A stretch of DNA of 64,000 bases from Acipenser ruthenus (GCF_902713425.1 NC_081201.1:24102113-24166112); one strand, 5' to 3'; shown: positions 46,780 to 61,449, counted from the stretch's first letter. Notes: generated from the sequence alone by a model not told the origin. Program-made: numbers and translations.

Positions 46780-47394
46780 TTCCAGGGTCAGTCAAAATTC
46801 GGCCATCCCAAAAGGGGGTTGAGTCACAATATCAGAAGTCATCACCTTAATGCGGTAGGTGAGGTGTCAGTCATGAATTGAAGGATACGTGGCTGCACTC
46901 ACTGAAGGGGGCTGAAGGTATATCAGGGGATGTGGCCAAGCAATCTGTTCCTCTGATATGGTTACGGAATGACCTGGAGGAGTAACGAGAAACTGTGAGT
47001 GTTTAGTGTTGCATTGTCTGTCTATTTAACTCTTCTTGTTTGTCATTGTAGAAAGCTAACTATCCGGAGCTGTCGCTGTTAAGCCAGCATTAAACCCAGA
47101 CTGCACTGCACCACTGTTAAGCACTTGTTTCTTATTCACAACACCACTTGCAACTGGAGCAGTCACTGTTGAACTGGTGATCATGTAGGTGTTTTAAAGT
47201 GTGTGTTTATTATTATTATTATCATTTTGGAATTGAACCCTGTGGTTTCACTGACTTTACACATCGTTGTGTATAGTCAGTGTTATTATTTAAAAGCCAT
47301 TAATAAAGCGTTGTTATTTACCATTGCACTGTTGTTGTTGTTTCTAAGCACTGCATCACCATTACACCTGTGCACTACAAACCACTTTGTCACA
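46780..47394 (+). mobile_element. LTR-like dispersed repeat Y, copy 1
   Basis: About 615 bp matching 62376-62972 from TTCCAGGGTC to CACTTTGTCACA in the same orientation. Shared words include GGTATATCAGGGGATGTGGC, GTGAGTGTTTAGTG, ATTCACAACACCACTTGCA and TTGTGTATAGTCAGT. AATAAAGC lies near the 3' end, and both copies stop at the same TTTGTCACA, as an LTR 3' edge would. No TG start or target repeat is visible on the left, so the copies may be 5' truncated or of another class. Confidence 0.6.
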
Positions 47395-47397
47395 GAC

Positions 47398-47650
47398 ATA
47401 CAGAAACATGGATGAATGGACAGATATCCCTCTATAGCCCCAGAATCGGATATTCTCAATAACTTAACCAAATTTCATAACAATTGGATAAATGGTTCTC
47501 CAGATATACTGTATGCAAAAATGTAAGTGTGTACAGATGGATGGACAGATAGCCACCCCTTTTACCCCTAGATATTTTCAATAACTTGCACTAAATAATG
47601 TTAATACCATGTTTCATAACAATTGTATATGCGGTTTTCCGGATATATGG
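47398..47650 (+). repeat. Tandem pair of ~115-bp diverged repeats
   Basis: GGATGAATGGACAGATATCC to GTTCTCCAGATATA is followed by GGATGGATGGACAGATAGCC to GTTTTCCGGATATA. Shared interior words are TATTxTCAATAACTT and TTTCATAACAATTG. It resembles the 3' end of some fish LINEs, but the family is not certain. Confidence 0.5.
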
Positions 47651-49860
47651 AGAATATACTGGTACAAGAGTGGCCCCTACTCTTTGTGCAGTTGTTAGTG
47701 ATGGGTTCTGGTTACAACGTCTCAGGTTCACATCCAGCCAACACCAGTGAAATCCTACATAGAACAAGTTTTAAAGTTTTAAAAATATATACATGTTTAA
47801 CAGTAGTTCATAAGCGCAATCTTTGTTTTTGTGATTTAAAATAAGTTAATTTGTCATGTGTAGAGTGTCTCTTATCAAACAGAAATCATTTTGCACACAT
47901 TTCTTACAACAATAACGTATTAGCTATAACCTCACTATGAGGACAGATTCTGGAAGATTCTTTCAATATTATCTTACAAACAATGTATCCATTGTCAATC
48001 ACAGCAAATTCCATGACACTATACCATAGTTCCTATTGTTGTAGAGTGAAATAATTGCTTGCTCTGTGTGATAAAATGCACGTAGACCTGAGTACTTTCT
48101 GCTATTTCAGCCTCGCAAGACTGAACAGATGATTAGACCAACATGAAGGGCTTCCATTTTGTTGCAGCTTCAACCGACTGGAGCATTTCAAGACAAGCTG
48201 GAATGCATGAACACCTCCTTTAGCCTTACTTGAAATAAATGTTTTATCATTATTACAGTAATGGTGGTAATGACAGCTTGTCACATCGTCACACCGAGTG
48301 ACTGTCACTGAAACAAATGCATTGAGGTTATTATAAATTGCCTTTATATTTGTGCATAACAATCAGTTTTTTTGAGACAAGGACATTTATTATATCCAAT
48401 AGCACTGGTCTCCTATTACTGCTGTTCACTACCCATCAAATACAAAGTGCTTTAATAAAACACTGCAGAAAACTTTGATTTTCTTTTATTATTTTTAGAT
48501 AAAAGACACATCTAAAGCATGTCTTTATATTTTGCAAAGTATGTGCCTTAAACATTTAGATCAATGGATTGCAATTGCTTTGTAATACTGTTTCAGTGTA
48601 CACAATTGTTTACCAGGTTTATTCCCCATTGAGAGTGATATAGACATGTTGGTGCTTCTTCTGATGATAGACTTTCCAAACTCATACTTTATTCTTCTTA
48701 TTGTTAAACAATGTTATAGCAAAAGGGTTCATTTCTATTCACAAAGTACAGCCAGTTGTCTGTATCAATGCAATTGTGAAAGGGTTCTTTTTTTAATGGA
48801 CAACACCGGTAATGGAACTGAAGTGGGCAAATCTAATTATTTACAGCAAGACTAGGGGTAGGGATTTTATTGCCCATTTTTCCTCACTCAGACCTGTTGT
48901 AGTACAGTATGTAATAACAGAAAAGTGACGTCTCTTTCAGTAGACGCACTAATATCCTGTCATAGACACTATAGAAAGCACCTAGACCCAATTCATTTGG
49001 GTGAATGAGGGTTCTTCGTATCAGCACAATGTCTTGTTTCCACTGAACAAAAAACAGGAACCTTTTGATAAAAGTATGTATAAGTGAGGTTATGTATCTA
49101 CATCTCTTTTAGATTACAGATCCATATCTCGTAGGGACTAGTTAGTATTGGACTATGTGGTATACAATTTTAGATGAACTAAAAGATGGACATTGAACCA
49201 AATGATCTACAAAGGCAGGCAAGGTATCTGTACTAAGGGGCAATAGTACTTGCAGTTACAATGGTTGCCATGGCACCATATCAGTGCCAGTGTCTATTGC
49301 AATTTTTGTATTATTATGTGTCCAATTGTATTGCTAATGTGTCTTTAGGTCAGGATAATAGATGGGGTATTATAATTATATTCTGATAGTATTTTTCAGT
49401 AAGGGTAAGCTAATTGTAATCATCCAGAAAAAGGTACCAGTGACCAAGAATTTGGTCATCGCCAAGATTAGTAGGCTTTGTAGTAGTCGAACGGTATGAT
49501 TGTAGTCGAATGGTGAGATTTCCCTGTGTTCTACTAACTAAAACAACAAAGTTTTCATTTGCCAGGTTGAGTGAGTGGGGAGAAGCGAAGTGTTTTTTAA
49601 TCTTTATTCCTGTTCAGCATAAGGTATAGAGAGTTTAGTGGACAGAATTAGTAGACTGGTAGTAGCCAAGAGGCCTTGCGTCTCTAACGTTACTCCTGCA
49701 TAGAAAATTAAACTAAGAGTGTATCGGGTTGCCAAGACAAACTAACATATATGATGTTTTGAGAGTGTTTTTGCTGCAGGACCTAAACATGAATCAAAAC
49801 CTGAAACAAACTGGTTTTAGGTTGCAAAATGAACACAAATTAATATTTGAAAAGTTATAT
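47651..49860. other. Intergenic stretch, no gene recognised
   Basis: AT-rich, without supportable genes or repeats. Confidence 0.4.
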
Positions 49861-49864
49861 AAGG

Positions 49865-50150
49865 GGATTCTCGAGTGGCTCACCTGGTAAAAGAATGACT
49901 GTGTAGTGTGTAGGGTGAGTCATACAGTTAGTGGAGCGGGTTAGGGAGCCAACATAGCCAGGGACTGTTTTCCTCACCATGATACAATAGTTACTACTAG
50001 CCAGGTGTCCAGTGAGCTCAAAGCAAACACCTGCAGGGCTGGCTTTTGTGCTCTAGGGTCCAGTATCGTAGGATCAGTAAACCTTCATTTCTGTTAAGCT
50101 GTTGTATGGATAGCTGCACTGAGGGATCATAACAACTGGGGAGAAAAATG
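49865..50150 (+). mobile_element. Possible tRNA-headed SINE (family III)
   Basis: The head GAGTGGCTCACCTGGTAAAA resembles an A-box region. The body (GTCCAGTGAGCTCAAAGC, GGCTTTTGTGCTCTAGGGTC, TGAGGGATCATAACAACTGG) has the look of a SINE body. No B box or L2 tail is clear and there is no second copy here. Low confidence. Confidence 0.35.
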
Positions 50151-51597
50151 GCAGTAAAATAATTACAATGTTATATTATAATATGATACATTGTTGAAAT
50201 ATTAAAAAAATATATATATATAATTTAAATAGTTTCAGGTAGTCTAGGTCAATGTGTTAATTGAATCATCAGAACCTTTTTCAATAGAAGCAGAACAATA
50301 AAAATAAGCAAACATAAGTGAACATCAAACACCAAACTAGAAAAGGACATTCATGATTAGGGCTGTTCCAAGTAGTCAGATTAGCAGCAACACCTCTCTC
50401 TGTGGTTACTGTCTGTGATGCTGCTGCAGTTGATTAAAATAGGATTGCAAATTAGTATTGTAGAGAGAATCACACTTCATTATTGCAAATCTGTCCAATT
50501 TGCAGCCCATAAAATATATACTCCTTGGTTATTATTACTTCAATTAAGTAATAATATTTTTAATAAAGCAATGCCCAGCAGTAAATATTTACTCTTTACC
50601 AAAGAAGTTGTCCAAATAAATAATTACGCTTTTCTTTAATCTACATCTTACAATGCTTACAGTATTTGGTATCTGTTGCTATCATTAATTAACCATATTT
50701 GTAATAGCTAATTATTTTTTTTATTCTAAACAGTGAATTAAAAAGAGGATTAGGGTTGCATTCTTTTGATGAAAAAGAAAGATGGCAATTATTTTTTAGT
50801 ATTATTCAGAACGGTTGGGGGAAAAAAAACAGCTTTGTTTTAATTGCTTTTATTGACACAGATCAATAAGTGCTGTCTTCAGGCACATAGACTGGGAATC
50901 ATTTATGCAGATCCATCTAATCCTTACGCACTGATGTCAGAAAAGCTCTTTTGAAGCCAAATGTGAGACATACTTACAGTGCATGCTATGAAGGGTATAA
51001 TCCTGAAAAATGAAGGACGATTTCACCACTATGAAGGATGCTTAAATACATTTTTATATGTTTTTACCAAAGCTAGAAGTTCCTGTGTATTGATTTGATG
51101 ACGTCCAAGGTTCTGTGACATAAAATCTCTAGGCTGTGTTTTTTAATTATTTTAGCTCTTCTTTTAGTGAAGTCACCGTTCCAGGAGGAAGTGCAAAACC
51201 AGTTTAAAGTGCCCAGTTAGCTAAAACCCTAATTAAGTGAATATAAGCATTTACTGCAGTTTGCATAGTCATTTTGCATTTTCCCCTTGCTTTTACCATG
51301 ATTATACTGTGCATTTACCTTAGTTTAGGTTTGAATAACACAAAACACTGCATTAGACTGTGGTTTATAGTATAGCCTGTATTTACTTTAAGCCTGTAAA
51401 TCTCAGAGGCACCTTGAATAAGCGATTATCATGGTTTTTAAATACATTGACCTTATCTACATTATCACTGGCCCCCCTTATCTTCTGTTAAGATCTTTTA
51501 GTTCTAATACAGGAACACATATGCAGATATTATCATTAAAGTGTCAAAAAAAATATATACTATTTTTAGGACATTTTTAGGACATAGGACTCTTGAC
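50151..51597. other. Intergenic stretch, no gene recognised
   Basis: Nothing supportable was seen. Confidence 0.4.
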
Positions 51598-51686
51598 TGG
51601 TTTCACAGACCCTGATTGTCACTAATCTTGGACTCATTTTTAGTAAAGTAGTCCAAGACTAGTGCTAATCGAGGTCTGTGAAACCA
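51598..51686. mobile_element. Short palindromic MITE, copy 3 of 3
   Basis: 89 bp with the best-kept arms: TGGTTTCACAGACC and GGTCTGTGAAACCA at the ends, then GATTGTCACTAATCTTGGAC against GTCCAAGACTAGTGCTAATC. This copy defines the family termini. Confidence 0.78.
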
Positions 51687-53009
51687 ACCGTTCATTACTT
51701 TTCTGAGTGCTTGATTGTACACCGCAGGAATTCATTCAATATGAATAATATTGTTGTGAAAGGATAAGCCTCTTACTCAAACTGGCATATTTTCTGATTT
51801 TTTTTATTTTTAAATTTAAACAGCAGAGAGATATTCCACAGAACAGTGTCTGAGATCAAAAGCAGGCAGAATATTAAAAATGAATACAATAGCTGTATTA
51901 GAGAAGCTGTTTATGAACATGTTTATATCATTACTAAAACAGCTCTCCATTTATGTAAATATTTCACTGAATCAATACTGTTTCCTCTGTCCACCAAGCT
52001 TTTAAACTATAATTAGAACTTTGAAGGATAGTGTATCCGTTTAGCATACTTTAGAGTTTCTGCTTTCAAACACCAGCAATTAATCATTGGTTTAATGGCA
52101 CTGTAACTATCAGCAGAAAAGCCATATTTCATTTTCAGTTAAAACAATTTCATCTTCAAAGGTGCAGCATCACACCACAACACTTAATTGGAAATTCATT
52201 TCTACTGCTGTGTTTTCTTTTCCATAAAGTTAATGGAAAAATAATCTCACTTCAGTGCATATAATTCACTTTCCTAAGATGGAGCATGGAAGCTCTGACA
52301 GAGGAAATGCTTTAATTTTTTAACGTGCTTCATTGCCTCAGATTTCAGAAAAGTAGTACTGACTAAGTACAAAGGTGAAAAATTCATTTTCTGAAAGCAG
52401 AAGACCAGTACAACAAAAACAAGGAGAGCAGATTGTGAATAGGTTTCTGTAGCGAATCATTGTCTTTTATTACCAGATACCACTGACAGTGGAAGTGCTG
52501 GCCGTCATAGCAATGGTTTCAAGGAAAAGTCTTTAGACTCTTCAGAAATAGTTGCCGTCTGTAGTTTTGTACAGTTAAATCGTGCTAGTCCAACCCAGTT
52601 GGGACTACACCCTGTTCAGATTACTTATTTGTTCATACTGATCGCAATCTGTACCATACTACAAATGCCTTGTCGAGTTTCTGTTCGATGTTTTTAACCC
52701 TTTGAATAAACAAGGACATGCTGCACATGTTTAACAGATTCCTAACAGATTTGTGATAGTAAGGGTTTTTTTCAGATGCTTTCAGCATGCCTTTATTATG
52801 GTTCAGATTATAGGTCATTTTGTATTACTGGGGTTTGGACAAGTGAGACTCTACTGTATTGTCATTGCAATTTAAAATCATGGACTGATTTGTTGTTTAT
52901 CTAGTTGACGCTAATGGGTGTATTTCTGGAAGGAGAATCCATCCTCTAATCAACACGTCATATCCAAGCGGCATAAAAACTCTGTGTGGCTTGCATTCAT
53001 GTCGCTTCT
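51687..53009. other. Intergenic stretch, no gene recognised
   Basis: Nothing supportable was seen. Confidence 0.4.
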
Positions 53010-53485
53010 TTTGTTTGGTCTTTAGAGCCTGGAGGAAAGGCTACCCTCAGCCATGGATTCCTTAAGGTTTCCTCCTACCAGCGAGTAGGGTTTTTTTACT
53101 TACCTGAGTGCCGAGTGGTTCGTAATTAGTTTCTACAGGGTGTGTGGCAGGCTGGAGAGGCCGAGTTCTCCCTCGGTGCATTCATGCTGAGGGGACGGGC
53201 CCGTGTCTCAGCTGCTTGATTTTCATTCATCCTTTTCCTATTTTTTGGCAGTCATGGTTTGGCTGCTTTGTCTTTTGGGGGGAGGTGGCCCTACGAGCCA
53301 CTTCCTATCTGCGGCACTAGACTACATGATGTCATTGTGTATTTGCTAGTCAGCCAGCATTGCGGATAGCTGTCAGCACCCATGAACAAGGTCTTCGGCC
53401 AAATTCATCATCCGTCCTAAATCGTCTGCTCAATTGCAATTTAAATCATCCACATTGCAGATTCTCCATCCTCAAAACCCAGTGT
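53010..53485 (+). repeat. GC-richer block with dispersed repeat X, copy 2
   Basis: The part from 53285 (GAGCCACTTCCTATCTGCGG) to about 53485 matches 27595-27850. The block before it (53010-53280) is also GC-richer than its surroundings and may be the rest of the same element. It is followed 14 bp later by a Tc1-like MITE. Family unknown. Confidence 0.5.
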
Positions 53486-53498
53486 CAGAAGTAATTTA

Positions 53499-53838
53499 TA
53501 GCTCTAGCCAAAAGTTTTGCATTACCTTGAATTTTAGGATTGAGACATAATTTAAAAGAAAAACTATATGAACACAATTTAGATGTTTTATTAAACATCA
53601 TGTAATCAAAGAAGCTACAAAATGATATCGCAAAAGTCTACTTGAAGCCATAATAGTAGTACAGTAGTTCATGTTAAATTTCAAAATGTCACATTTTTCC
53701 ATTTTTGTCAGTTTTTCATTAAGTGTGTGGAAAACTACGACGTGGTATGTAATTCAATATGTAAACGTAAATTTGACTTTATGAAGCAAAATGAGTTAAT
53801 TCTATAGGGTGATGCAAAACCTTTGGCCATAGCTGTAT
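53499..53838. mobile_element. Tc1/mariner-like MITE, copy 2
   Basis: Left end TAGCTCTAGCCAAAAGTTTT; right end, inverted, TACAGCTATGGCCAAAGGTT. Orientation is opposite to copy 1 at 12163-12525. Interior words AACATCATGTAATCAAAGAA and GACTTTATGAAGCAAAATGA match it. TA flanks both ends. Confidence 0.78.
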
Positions 53839-54033
53839 AATCAATACTTCTAACAAATTAAACATGAATGTACCAGTCCTTGAACCCACTTATGACAGCT
53901 GACTCTAATAACGGAAAGCATAAAGCATAATTTTGTCCATAAAAAAAGTGAGTGTCTCCATTAAAGTGTTACAAAACACCCTTCAATGTTTGCAAGAAAC
54001 ACATGACCTTTGCTGTGACCCATGTAGGCTGTG

Positions 54034-54159
54034 TCACAGTGTATCCAGATCATGCTCCCTTCTGCAGCAATGCTGGTTTTCTGTTCCCACATTTCAATAA
54101 CTAATTTCAATTAGAGCAACAACAGTGTTTCAGGAGAGAACACGATCTGGACACTGTGA
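54034..54159. repeat. 126-bp inverted repeat, MITE-like
   Basis: TCACAGTGTATCCAGATCATG at the left is matched, inverted, by TCACAGTGTCCAGATCGTGT at the right. The centre is the small palindrome CTAATTTCAATTAG. No target duplication was identified. Confidence 0.55.
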
Positions 54160-55194
54160 TGTTTAGTGATGTGTCCACTGGGGGCTCAGTTGAGACCACA
54201 AGCTTCAGACCCAAGCCGGATTCCATTCCAGGTCCTTAGAGGTGAATGTCACCAGCGCACGAATTTGACCTGTTGCTGCGGGGTTCATAGGTTTTAATGT
54301 GACAATACAGTAGCTTTTGTGAAATCTTTATAGCATCTTGGATGAAGATGAAAAGAAAAAGGAAATAGTAAAACAGTGGCTATAGATTTGAAATAAGCGG
54401 TCAGGCTTCAGCTGTGATTAAATCTGAGGCAATGAGGTTCAAGGAGATGCCTTTTCTATTTGTAATTGAAGCATTAAACATGATTTATGCAGAAATCATC
54501 TCTTGTATTTGATTAGAAAAAACTGAATGAAACAAATAGTGTCTTACAAAATAGAAGAAAAGCTCAATTGAGTACATAATTATTGGCTTATTCTTCTAGT
54601 ACCCTCCTTCCCTGTGTCCAGGCTGTTTAAATGTAGATTTTCATTACAACCAGTAGACAATCTGCAAAGCAATATGTTTGTATAATAATCTTTTTGACTG
54701 CTTCTTTGATGAGTTCCATATAGTATAGATTATTTTTGGACTCTATATTTGACTCTTTTTTAGGGGTCATTTACAGCCTTTTCTGATTACTTTGAATGTG
54801 AAGTGTAATAGGAAATCATTCAGACCACATGGGGATTGCAGTATCATAGAGATACGATTGCAAGGATATTGTTACCAAAGTTCCCATTAGTTCCCATTCA
54901 CTATGGCTGTACATGTTGCTCTGTGATGGAAATCAGCCTCTGTTAGACTGCGTCTATTCAAAGCAAATAATAAAATACAATTCAGAAAGGTATCAAGATC
55001 CTGTAGAGTCCATATCCCTCATACATTACTGGCATCAGTACCAGAACACATGATTTCCCAGACACTGTGTAGCCTAGCCTTCAATTGCTCATTTTGTCAG
55101 TAGTTTGCATTGTGAAAAAATAGGTTATACAGCTATACCAAGCCACGATGTCACTGCAGTGTGATGGTACAGTCAAACCTGTTTAATATCACCC
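54160..55194. other. Intergenic stretch, no gene recognised
   Basis: Nothing supportable was seen. Confidence 0.4.
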
Positions 55195-56060
55195 TCCACT
55201 TATTAGCACCTGTAGCAGGGGAGACCTGGACTGACTATCTGGCACATGCGTATTGCTGCAGGTAGAGGGCAGCAGTCTCCTATGATCCGCCTGTCAGTCA
55301 TGGCGAAGACACGGAGAGGTGGGGAAGAGTGTGTGTGTGTGCTTTCCCTCTCTCTGAGTGGCTGAGAGGAGGGCCTTGGGAGATTGCTCGGCCCTTAAGA
55401 ACGGTGCTTTAGGTGCACTCGGGTGGCCGGATTGGGGAACACACCGTGACCCTGACCGCAGACGTCAGGTGTTAAAAAGGAGGAAAACGAGGCAAGTCTG
55501 GCTGAGGATAACAGCCGGCCTGAAAATAATTAAAATAGAAATCAAAATACGCAGCTACACACCCAAGGGGACGGGTTTAGTTATATGGGGAACTCCGGCC
55601 ATCCCAGTGTAAAGCAAGCGAGCGTAGGACGGAGGCTCGTGCTGACCGGCTTAGCGGCAGTGGGGGCACTGCGTAAGCAGAACTTTTGTTTGTAGGTTTA
55701 TTACTGTGTTTTATTTTCCCTTTTTCTTTCGACTTTGGTTTTCATTATTATTTACGAGCACTTGTTGTGCACTTGCTTGTGTACCTGTTGTGGTACAAGC
55801 CGTGGTGCTGGTTACTGTCGCCAGTATCCAGTCCACGGACAACAACGCCATCTCCTGGACGCAATAACAGCAAACCCTACTGGTCAGACACCGAGCACAT
55901 TCAGAGTGGATAAAAAGCAGGGCTGGTCTCTGTTCTCCGGGATCAGTCGCCTTCCCACTTCTGCTCTGGATTGCTCAGTGTAAAAGCGATTCTAGCTTTA
56001 GGCTTGTGAGACAGCACACTGTGCTGTGTGGGGACCTGCTGTGGAGAGGAAAAAAAAACA
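55195..56060 (+). mobile_element. GC-rich repeat-like island, possible LTR fossil
   Basis: The most GC-rich stretch between the two gene regions, starting about TGTAGCAGGGGAGACC. It has open frames of 75-84 codons with no family features. A TG start and abrupt composition edges suggest an inserted LTR or other element, but no CA end with a target repeat was found and no second copy is present. A CpG-island-like promoter cannot be excluded. Confidence 0.3.
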
Positions 56061-58013
56061 GAATTGGACATTCCAAATTGGGGGAAAAATGAATACAATT
56101 AATAATTGGTCACTATAAATAAAAAATAAAAATAAAAAATGAAACCTCTAACTCCTTTACATGCTTTGCTCCTGGAACTGGCTCCTGTGCTGCATACAGT
56201 TAATTGGACTGAACTGTGATTCATTTTAACACATGTACAGGAGTTTGCCCTACAGGCTTAGACTTTATTCCTCGTTTGTTTATTTTAACATTTTATATTT
56301 AGTCATTATCAATTAGATGTTAATGTCTGACGCAGCAGGAATTGCGGCTACAGTGAGTGCCCTCGAAGACAAGGTCAAATATTTAGCTGGTAAAGCCTGG
56401 TGAGGAAGATAATGTCATCATGAACTGAAAAATATGTGTCAATGAGGATGTTCCTTTGTTTTGTGGCTTTATTTTTTGGTAGTTGACATAAAGCGCCAAG
56501 GCTTGTCACCTGAGGATCATGACCTTTCCTCATAGAACCCGAGTGCATAAAAACGTGTGGTGTATAAAATGATAAGGACGTTTTCCAATGTATCAGTTCC
56601 TCGTCTGTTTAACCTTCCCTAAGTGAGCATTGCTGAAATGCTATTCTCATCTGCTTACATTTGTGTGTGTCTTGTGTGCTTCTGTCTTTGTCTCCTGTAC
56701 AGCACCATCATTCTTTGACTCAAAGGCATGCCTCCTTGTTTATTTTGTGAATTACATTTCTGTTGTCTACCTTTTGTAGAGGTCTTCAGAGAGATAGATT
56801 GCTTGGCTGCCCCCTCTTTCTAACCCCTCTAAATGTAGCTCTTGGCTGCATTCCTGTTCCTCTCATTATGTACTCCGACAGCATGTTCAATTGCACCAGA
56901 ATTCTCAACGCCATTAAGCCATTGAAGCCTGGGTCCATTGCTTATACTTTAGAATATCTTTGAGCTTATGTATTGATCCACATTAATCCTGGGAGCAGAA
57001 CAGTGGTTAGTAAGTGTTTGTAAAATAAAATAAAATAAAATAAAAGACCAGAACCACAGCTTTAAAAAGAAAAAATAAACTCACCCATGCACAGTTTTGC
57101 TCACCCAGGAGGGTCAAAAGATCTAATAAATTCACAATTGCTCAATTCAGTATGTTCTTGTTATAAAACAAAGATTTATTACAAGACTCTAATAGATGAA
57201 CCGAACATAATGACGATGGAGTTGACATCACCACTAAACTGTCAAAATAAGGATCTAAACAAAAAGGTGCCTGCTTTGCTGCTTAATTCAATATAGTACT
57301 ATGTATTGGATTGATTGCAATAGTGTCCATGTACATTGTGCAACACATTATAATAACCTGTAAGGATACCCATCACATATGTGCTACTTTATTTTATAAT
57401 CATAATATTCAATGGACTACTGCAACATACTTGCATGTAAGCCTTTGAATCATGCTTTTATTTCTCAAAGTGATATGAACTGGACTTGCAGTTGTATCAC
57501 TAAATGTGATATTATCAGAAGCTTGTTCCAGTTGACTCCAATGATATTCTGGTTGGGGGACATTTTCGATGCAGTGACAACACGCCTGGGTGACATGAGA
57601 CATATTTTTGACAGAGGAATAAAATGGTAACAACAAACTCCTAAGTTCAGTTTAATAGAGGACTATGTTCTTTATTGTTGGTTTTAAACCAATTTTTCCC
57701 TCCTTGAATATATTTTACTTTGTACTTCAAAATATGGCCCTATGTCCAAAATCTTTGTGGTATGCTTCACAGCACAATGAAGATTTTAAGCCAGCAGTGG
57801 TTACTCCTCAAGCCAGGTTTCTAAGCAGCACGGAGTTGGCAAGTCGCTGAAGGTCATTTTAAAGGAAACATTTAGTATTGAAGAGCTCATCATTTTTCTT
57901 CCCAGCCCTGAAAGATAAGCTTCTCTCTGGCGTAAAATGAAAACAAAACCCAACAAAATGAAGACCTTGAAACTATTGGCATGAATGTGTTTTCTGTTCA
58001 AGGTTTTCATTTC

Positions 58014-58094
<81 letters not shown>

Positions 58095-59940
58095 TTACAA
58101 TCTTTTTTTTCTTAACTAACACATTTCATGATCACTTACCTTAATGTCTTGGGTTCAGTAATTGATTTGTATGAATGAGGAAACATTTATTAAATAATAG
58201 AAAGAAAGCATTTGCAAACATTCACTAGCCTTGGTTTGTGTCTGCTGCACAGATAATTCCCCCCACAGGTGACTGGTGTAGAGTTTTGCTGTCTTTTGTT
58301 TGTGATGATGTATTGAAGGCATTATGAAATGAATGAAATGATTCCATACATCTTAGCTGCTGTGCACTATGTATGCCTTACATGTGTCGTTTTTTAAAAG
58401 AAGCACAGACGTATTGACTCTTTTAAACAAATCGTGTCTGCCACCTTATTAGGTTAAAGAAAGCTCTATAGCCAAATTACACTTTCTTTACCATTTTGCC
58501 ATTACCCTTGTAAAGTTTCACTATAGTAAAAGCATCACAAAGTGTAATAAAACATACAGTAAATAAAAGGTAAGCATTATAAAGACTGGTGGGGTATGAT
58601 AAAAAAAAAATGGCAAACCAGGTTAAACTATGATAAATGCAGAGTATAGTCATGGGGAAAGTATGTTAAAACTTCAAAAATACTGTGCACAAATAATGTG
58701 GTAAAATTTTATAAATGTAACCAACCAGCTGCATACCTCAATGATTTTTTTTTTTAAATAGCACTTTGATTGCTAGAATTTTATTTCTGGGATCTAAATT
58801 GAAAATACATGAAGGATTTGTTCAGATAATTCAGCAGGAGTCAGGCCTCTCCGAAATGGGGAAAATGGGAGAACGGCAAAATACAGCACCAAAATATTTT
58901 CAGGTAAGTTCAAATTGCTTATAATTGAAAAATAATGCACGTACAACTAACTCTATGAAGATTAAACTGTGATACTGGATCTTTAACTTAGTAACAGATA
59001 TTATTTTTAAAAGGAAGATAGCATTCTATAGCCTGTGCTTCTTGTAAAACTAAACATGTAAATTAGATTTTTATTACACCCCCCCCCCCCCCCCATTTAT
59101 TATATAAATAAGTAAGACTGAAATCAAATATGTTTACATATGCTAGTTCAGAATAAATACAGCACAATATTTAAGCTTAATATAAATAGAGGATATGTCA
59201 TGAAAAACCAGACAGATGTTGATAACAAACAAGCGCTTGGGTGTTATCCTTCCACCCCACACAGCCAATGACTTTAGTACTGAATGTCATGTTTTTTCAT
59301 AATATAGCTTGTTTATGCCACAAATTTGTACATTTTCTTTAAATAAGATATCAGTAAGATGACTGTAGCTACCCTTACTCATCTAAAGGTAACTAATGGT
59401 AATCTATTATGTTCACAAAGCAGTACAGAGTGTGTCCTTTCCGACAGGTGAGCTGGGTGTACAGAAGTGCATTCTTCATAAAGGCTTTCTTTTTTTTTTT
59501 AAATGGTACAGTGTGCTTAGCAATACTACAGGTCACACTAATAATTAAAAAAAAAAAGATCCAGTCACTAACTTTTAATGGCATAACATAAATATTATTA
59601 AGCCACATAAGTGGCATCAATTATTGTACATCATAGATGTATAACAGAAGAGAGACTAACCTCAGAGTCTAAATTATTCTGAATGAACTGTGCAGTGGTT
59701 GGTGTTTGATTGCTGGAGACTAATTAAATTGGTCAGCTCAACCAATATTGTCTTTGATACCTCATTCCCCTCATGTTTTTTTTTTGTTTTTTTTTTTACA
59801 ATTTAATTTGAAACCAAACAGTTATCTGAAGCAAATCTGCTCAGCCTTGCCTTAATTCAGAATATTCCAAAATGAACACAATTTGTTTCTTATACAGCGC
59901 ACTGATTTGAAAACTGGAAAACATGATTGCAGACCAATAC
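56061..59940. other. Intergenic stretch with one long TA tract
   Basis: A (TA)n tract lies at 58017-58091, (AAAAT)n-like DNA near 57020-57042 and a C16 run at 59079-59094. No gene was recognised. Confidence 0.5.
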
Positions 59941-60166
59941 TGTACATTTAAAGCAGTACCATTTATTTAAGAACAAGTATTATAGACAAAAAAAAGTTGT
60001 ATACAGTTTCACATATGCAAATAGCTGCATCTTTACAAACAGTACAGTAGTACACTTGGTTAATGATCAAGCATTTTTTTTTATCCTGTATTTATATATT
60101 AATTTCTTTGAAGACACTAGAGTTGTATAAAGGCAACTTCTAAGATAATCAAAAGTAGGTAAATCC

Positions 60167-60172
60167 TTTATT
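60167..60172 (-). terminator. Candidate poly(A) signal of the sulfotransferase
   Basis: AATAAA on the minus strand about 130 bases after the stop codon. Another lies at 59962-59967. Which one is used cannot be told from sequence. Confidence 0.4.
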
Positions 60173-60303
60173 AATATGTCAGTTATAAAGTCCTTTTCAC
60201 TTGTCGATATTGTTAAATAAGCAAATTATTATTTGGACTGGAGTGTCAAAAATAGTCCTGTCCCCAAGTGAGTGAGAATGAGGGACAGAGCACCATCCGT
60301 CTT

Positions 60304-61353
<1,050 letters not shown>

Positions 61354-61411
61354 CTAGCATCTGATGGAGTGTTTGGGAAAGTTGATTAGGGGATGCCAGT
61401 TTGAAGTACAT

Positions 61412-61421
61412 CTGTCAGGAA
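61412..61421 (-). promoter_or_regulatory. Candidate 3' splice site of the sulfotransferase 5' UTR
   Basis: On the minus strand TTCTTTGTTCCTGACAG precedes ATGTACTTC. A pyrimidine-rich run plus CAG makes a convincing acceptor 163 bases above the chosen start. A weaker alternative (TTTTCTGCTCAG) lies at about 61335-61346. Confidence 0.45.
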
Positions 61422-61449
61422 CAAAGAAGTGAAAATGAATTAAATACAT

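Noticed and set aside
55358-55612. 84-aa frame in the GC-rich island as a host gene
   Set aside because: No domain or family resemblance. Composition and sharp edges suggest an inserted repeat instead.
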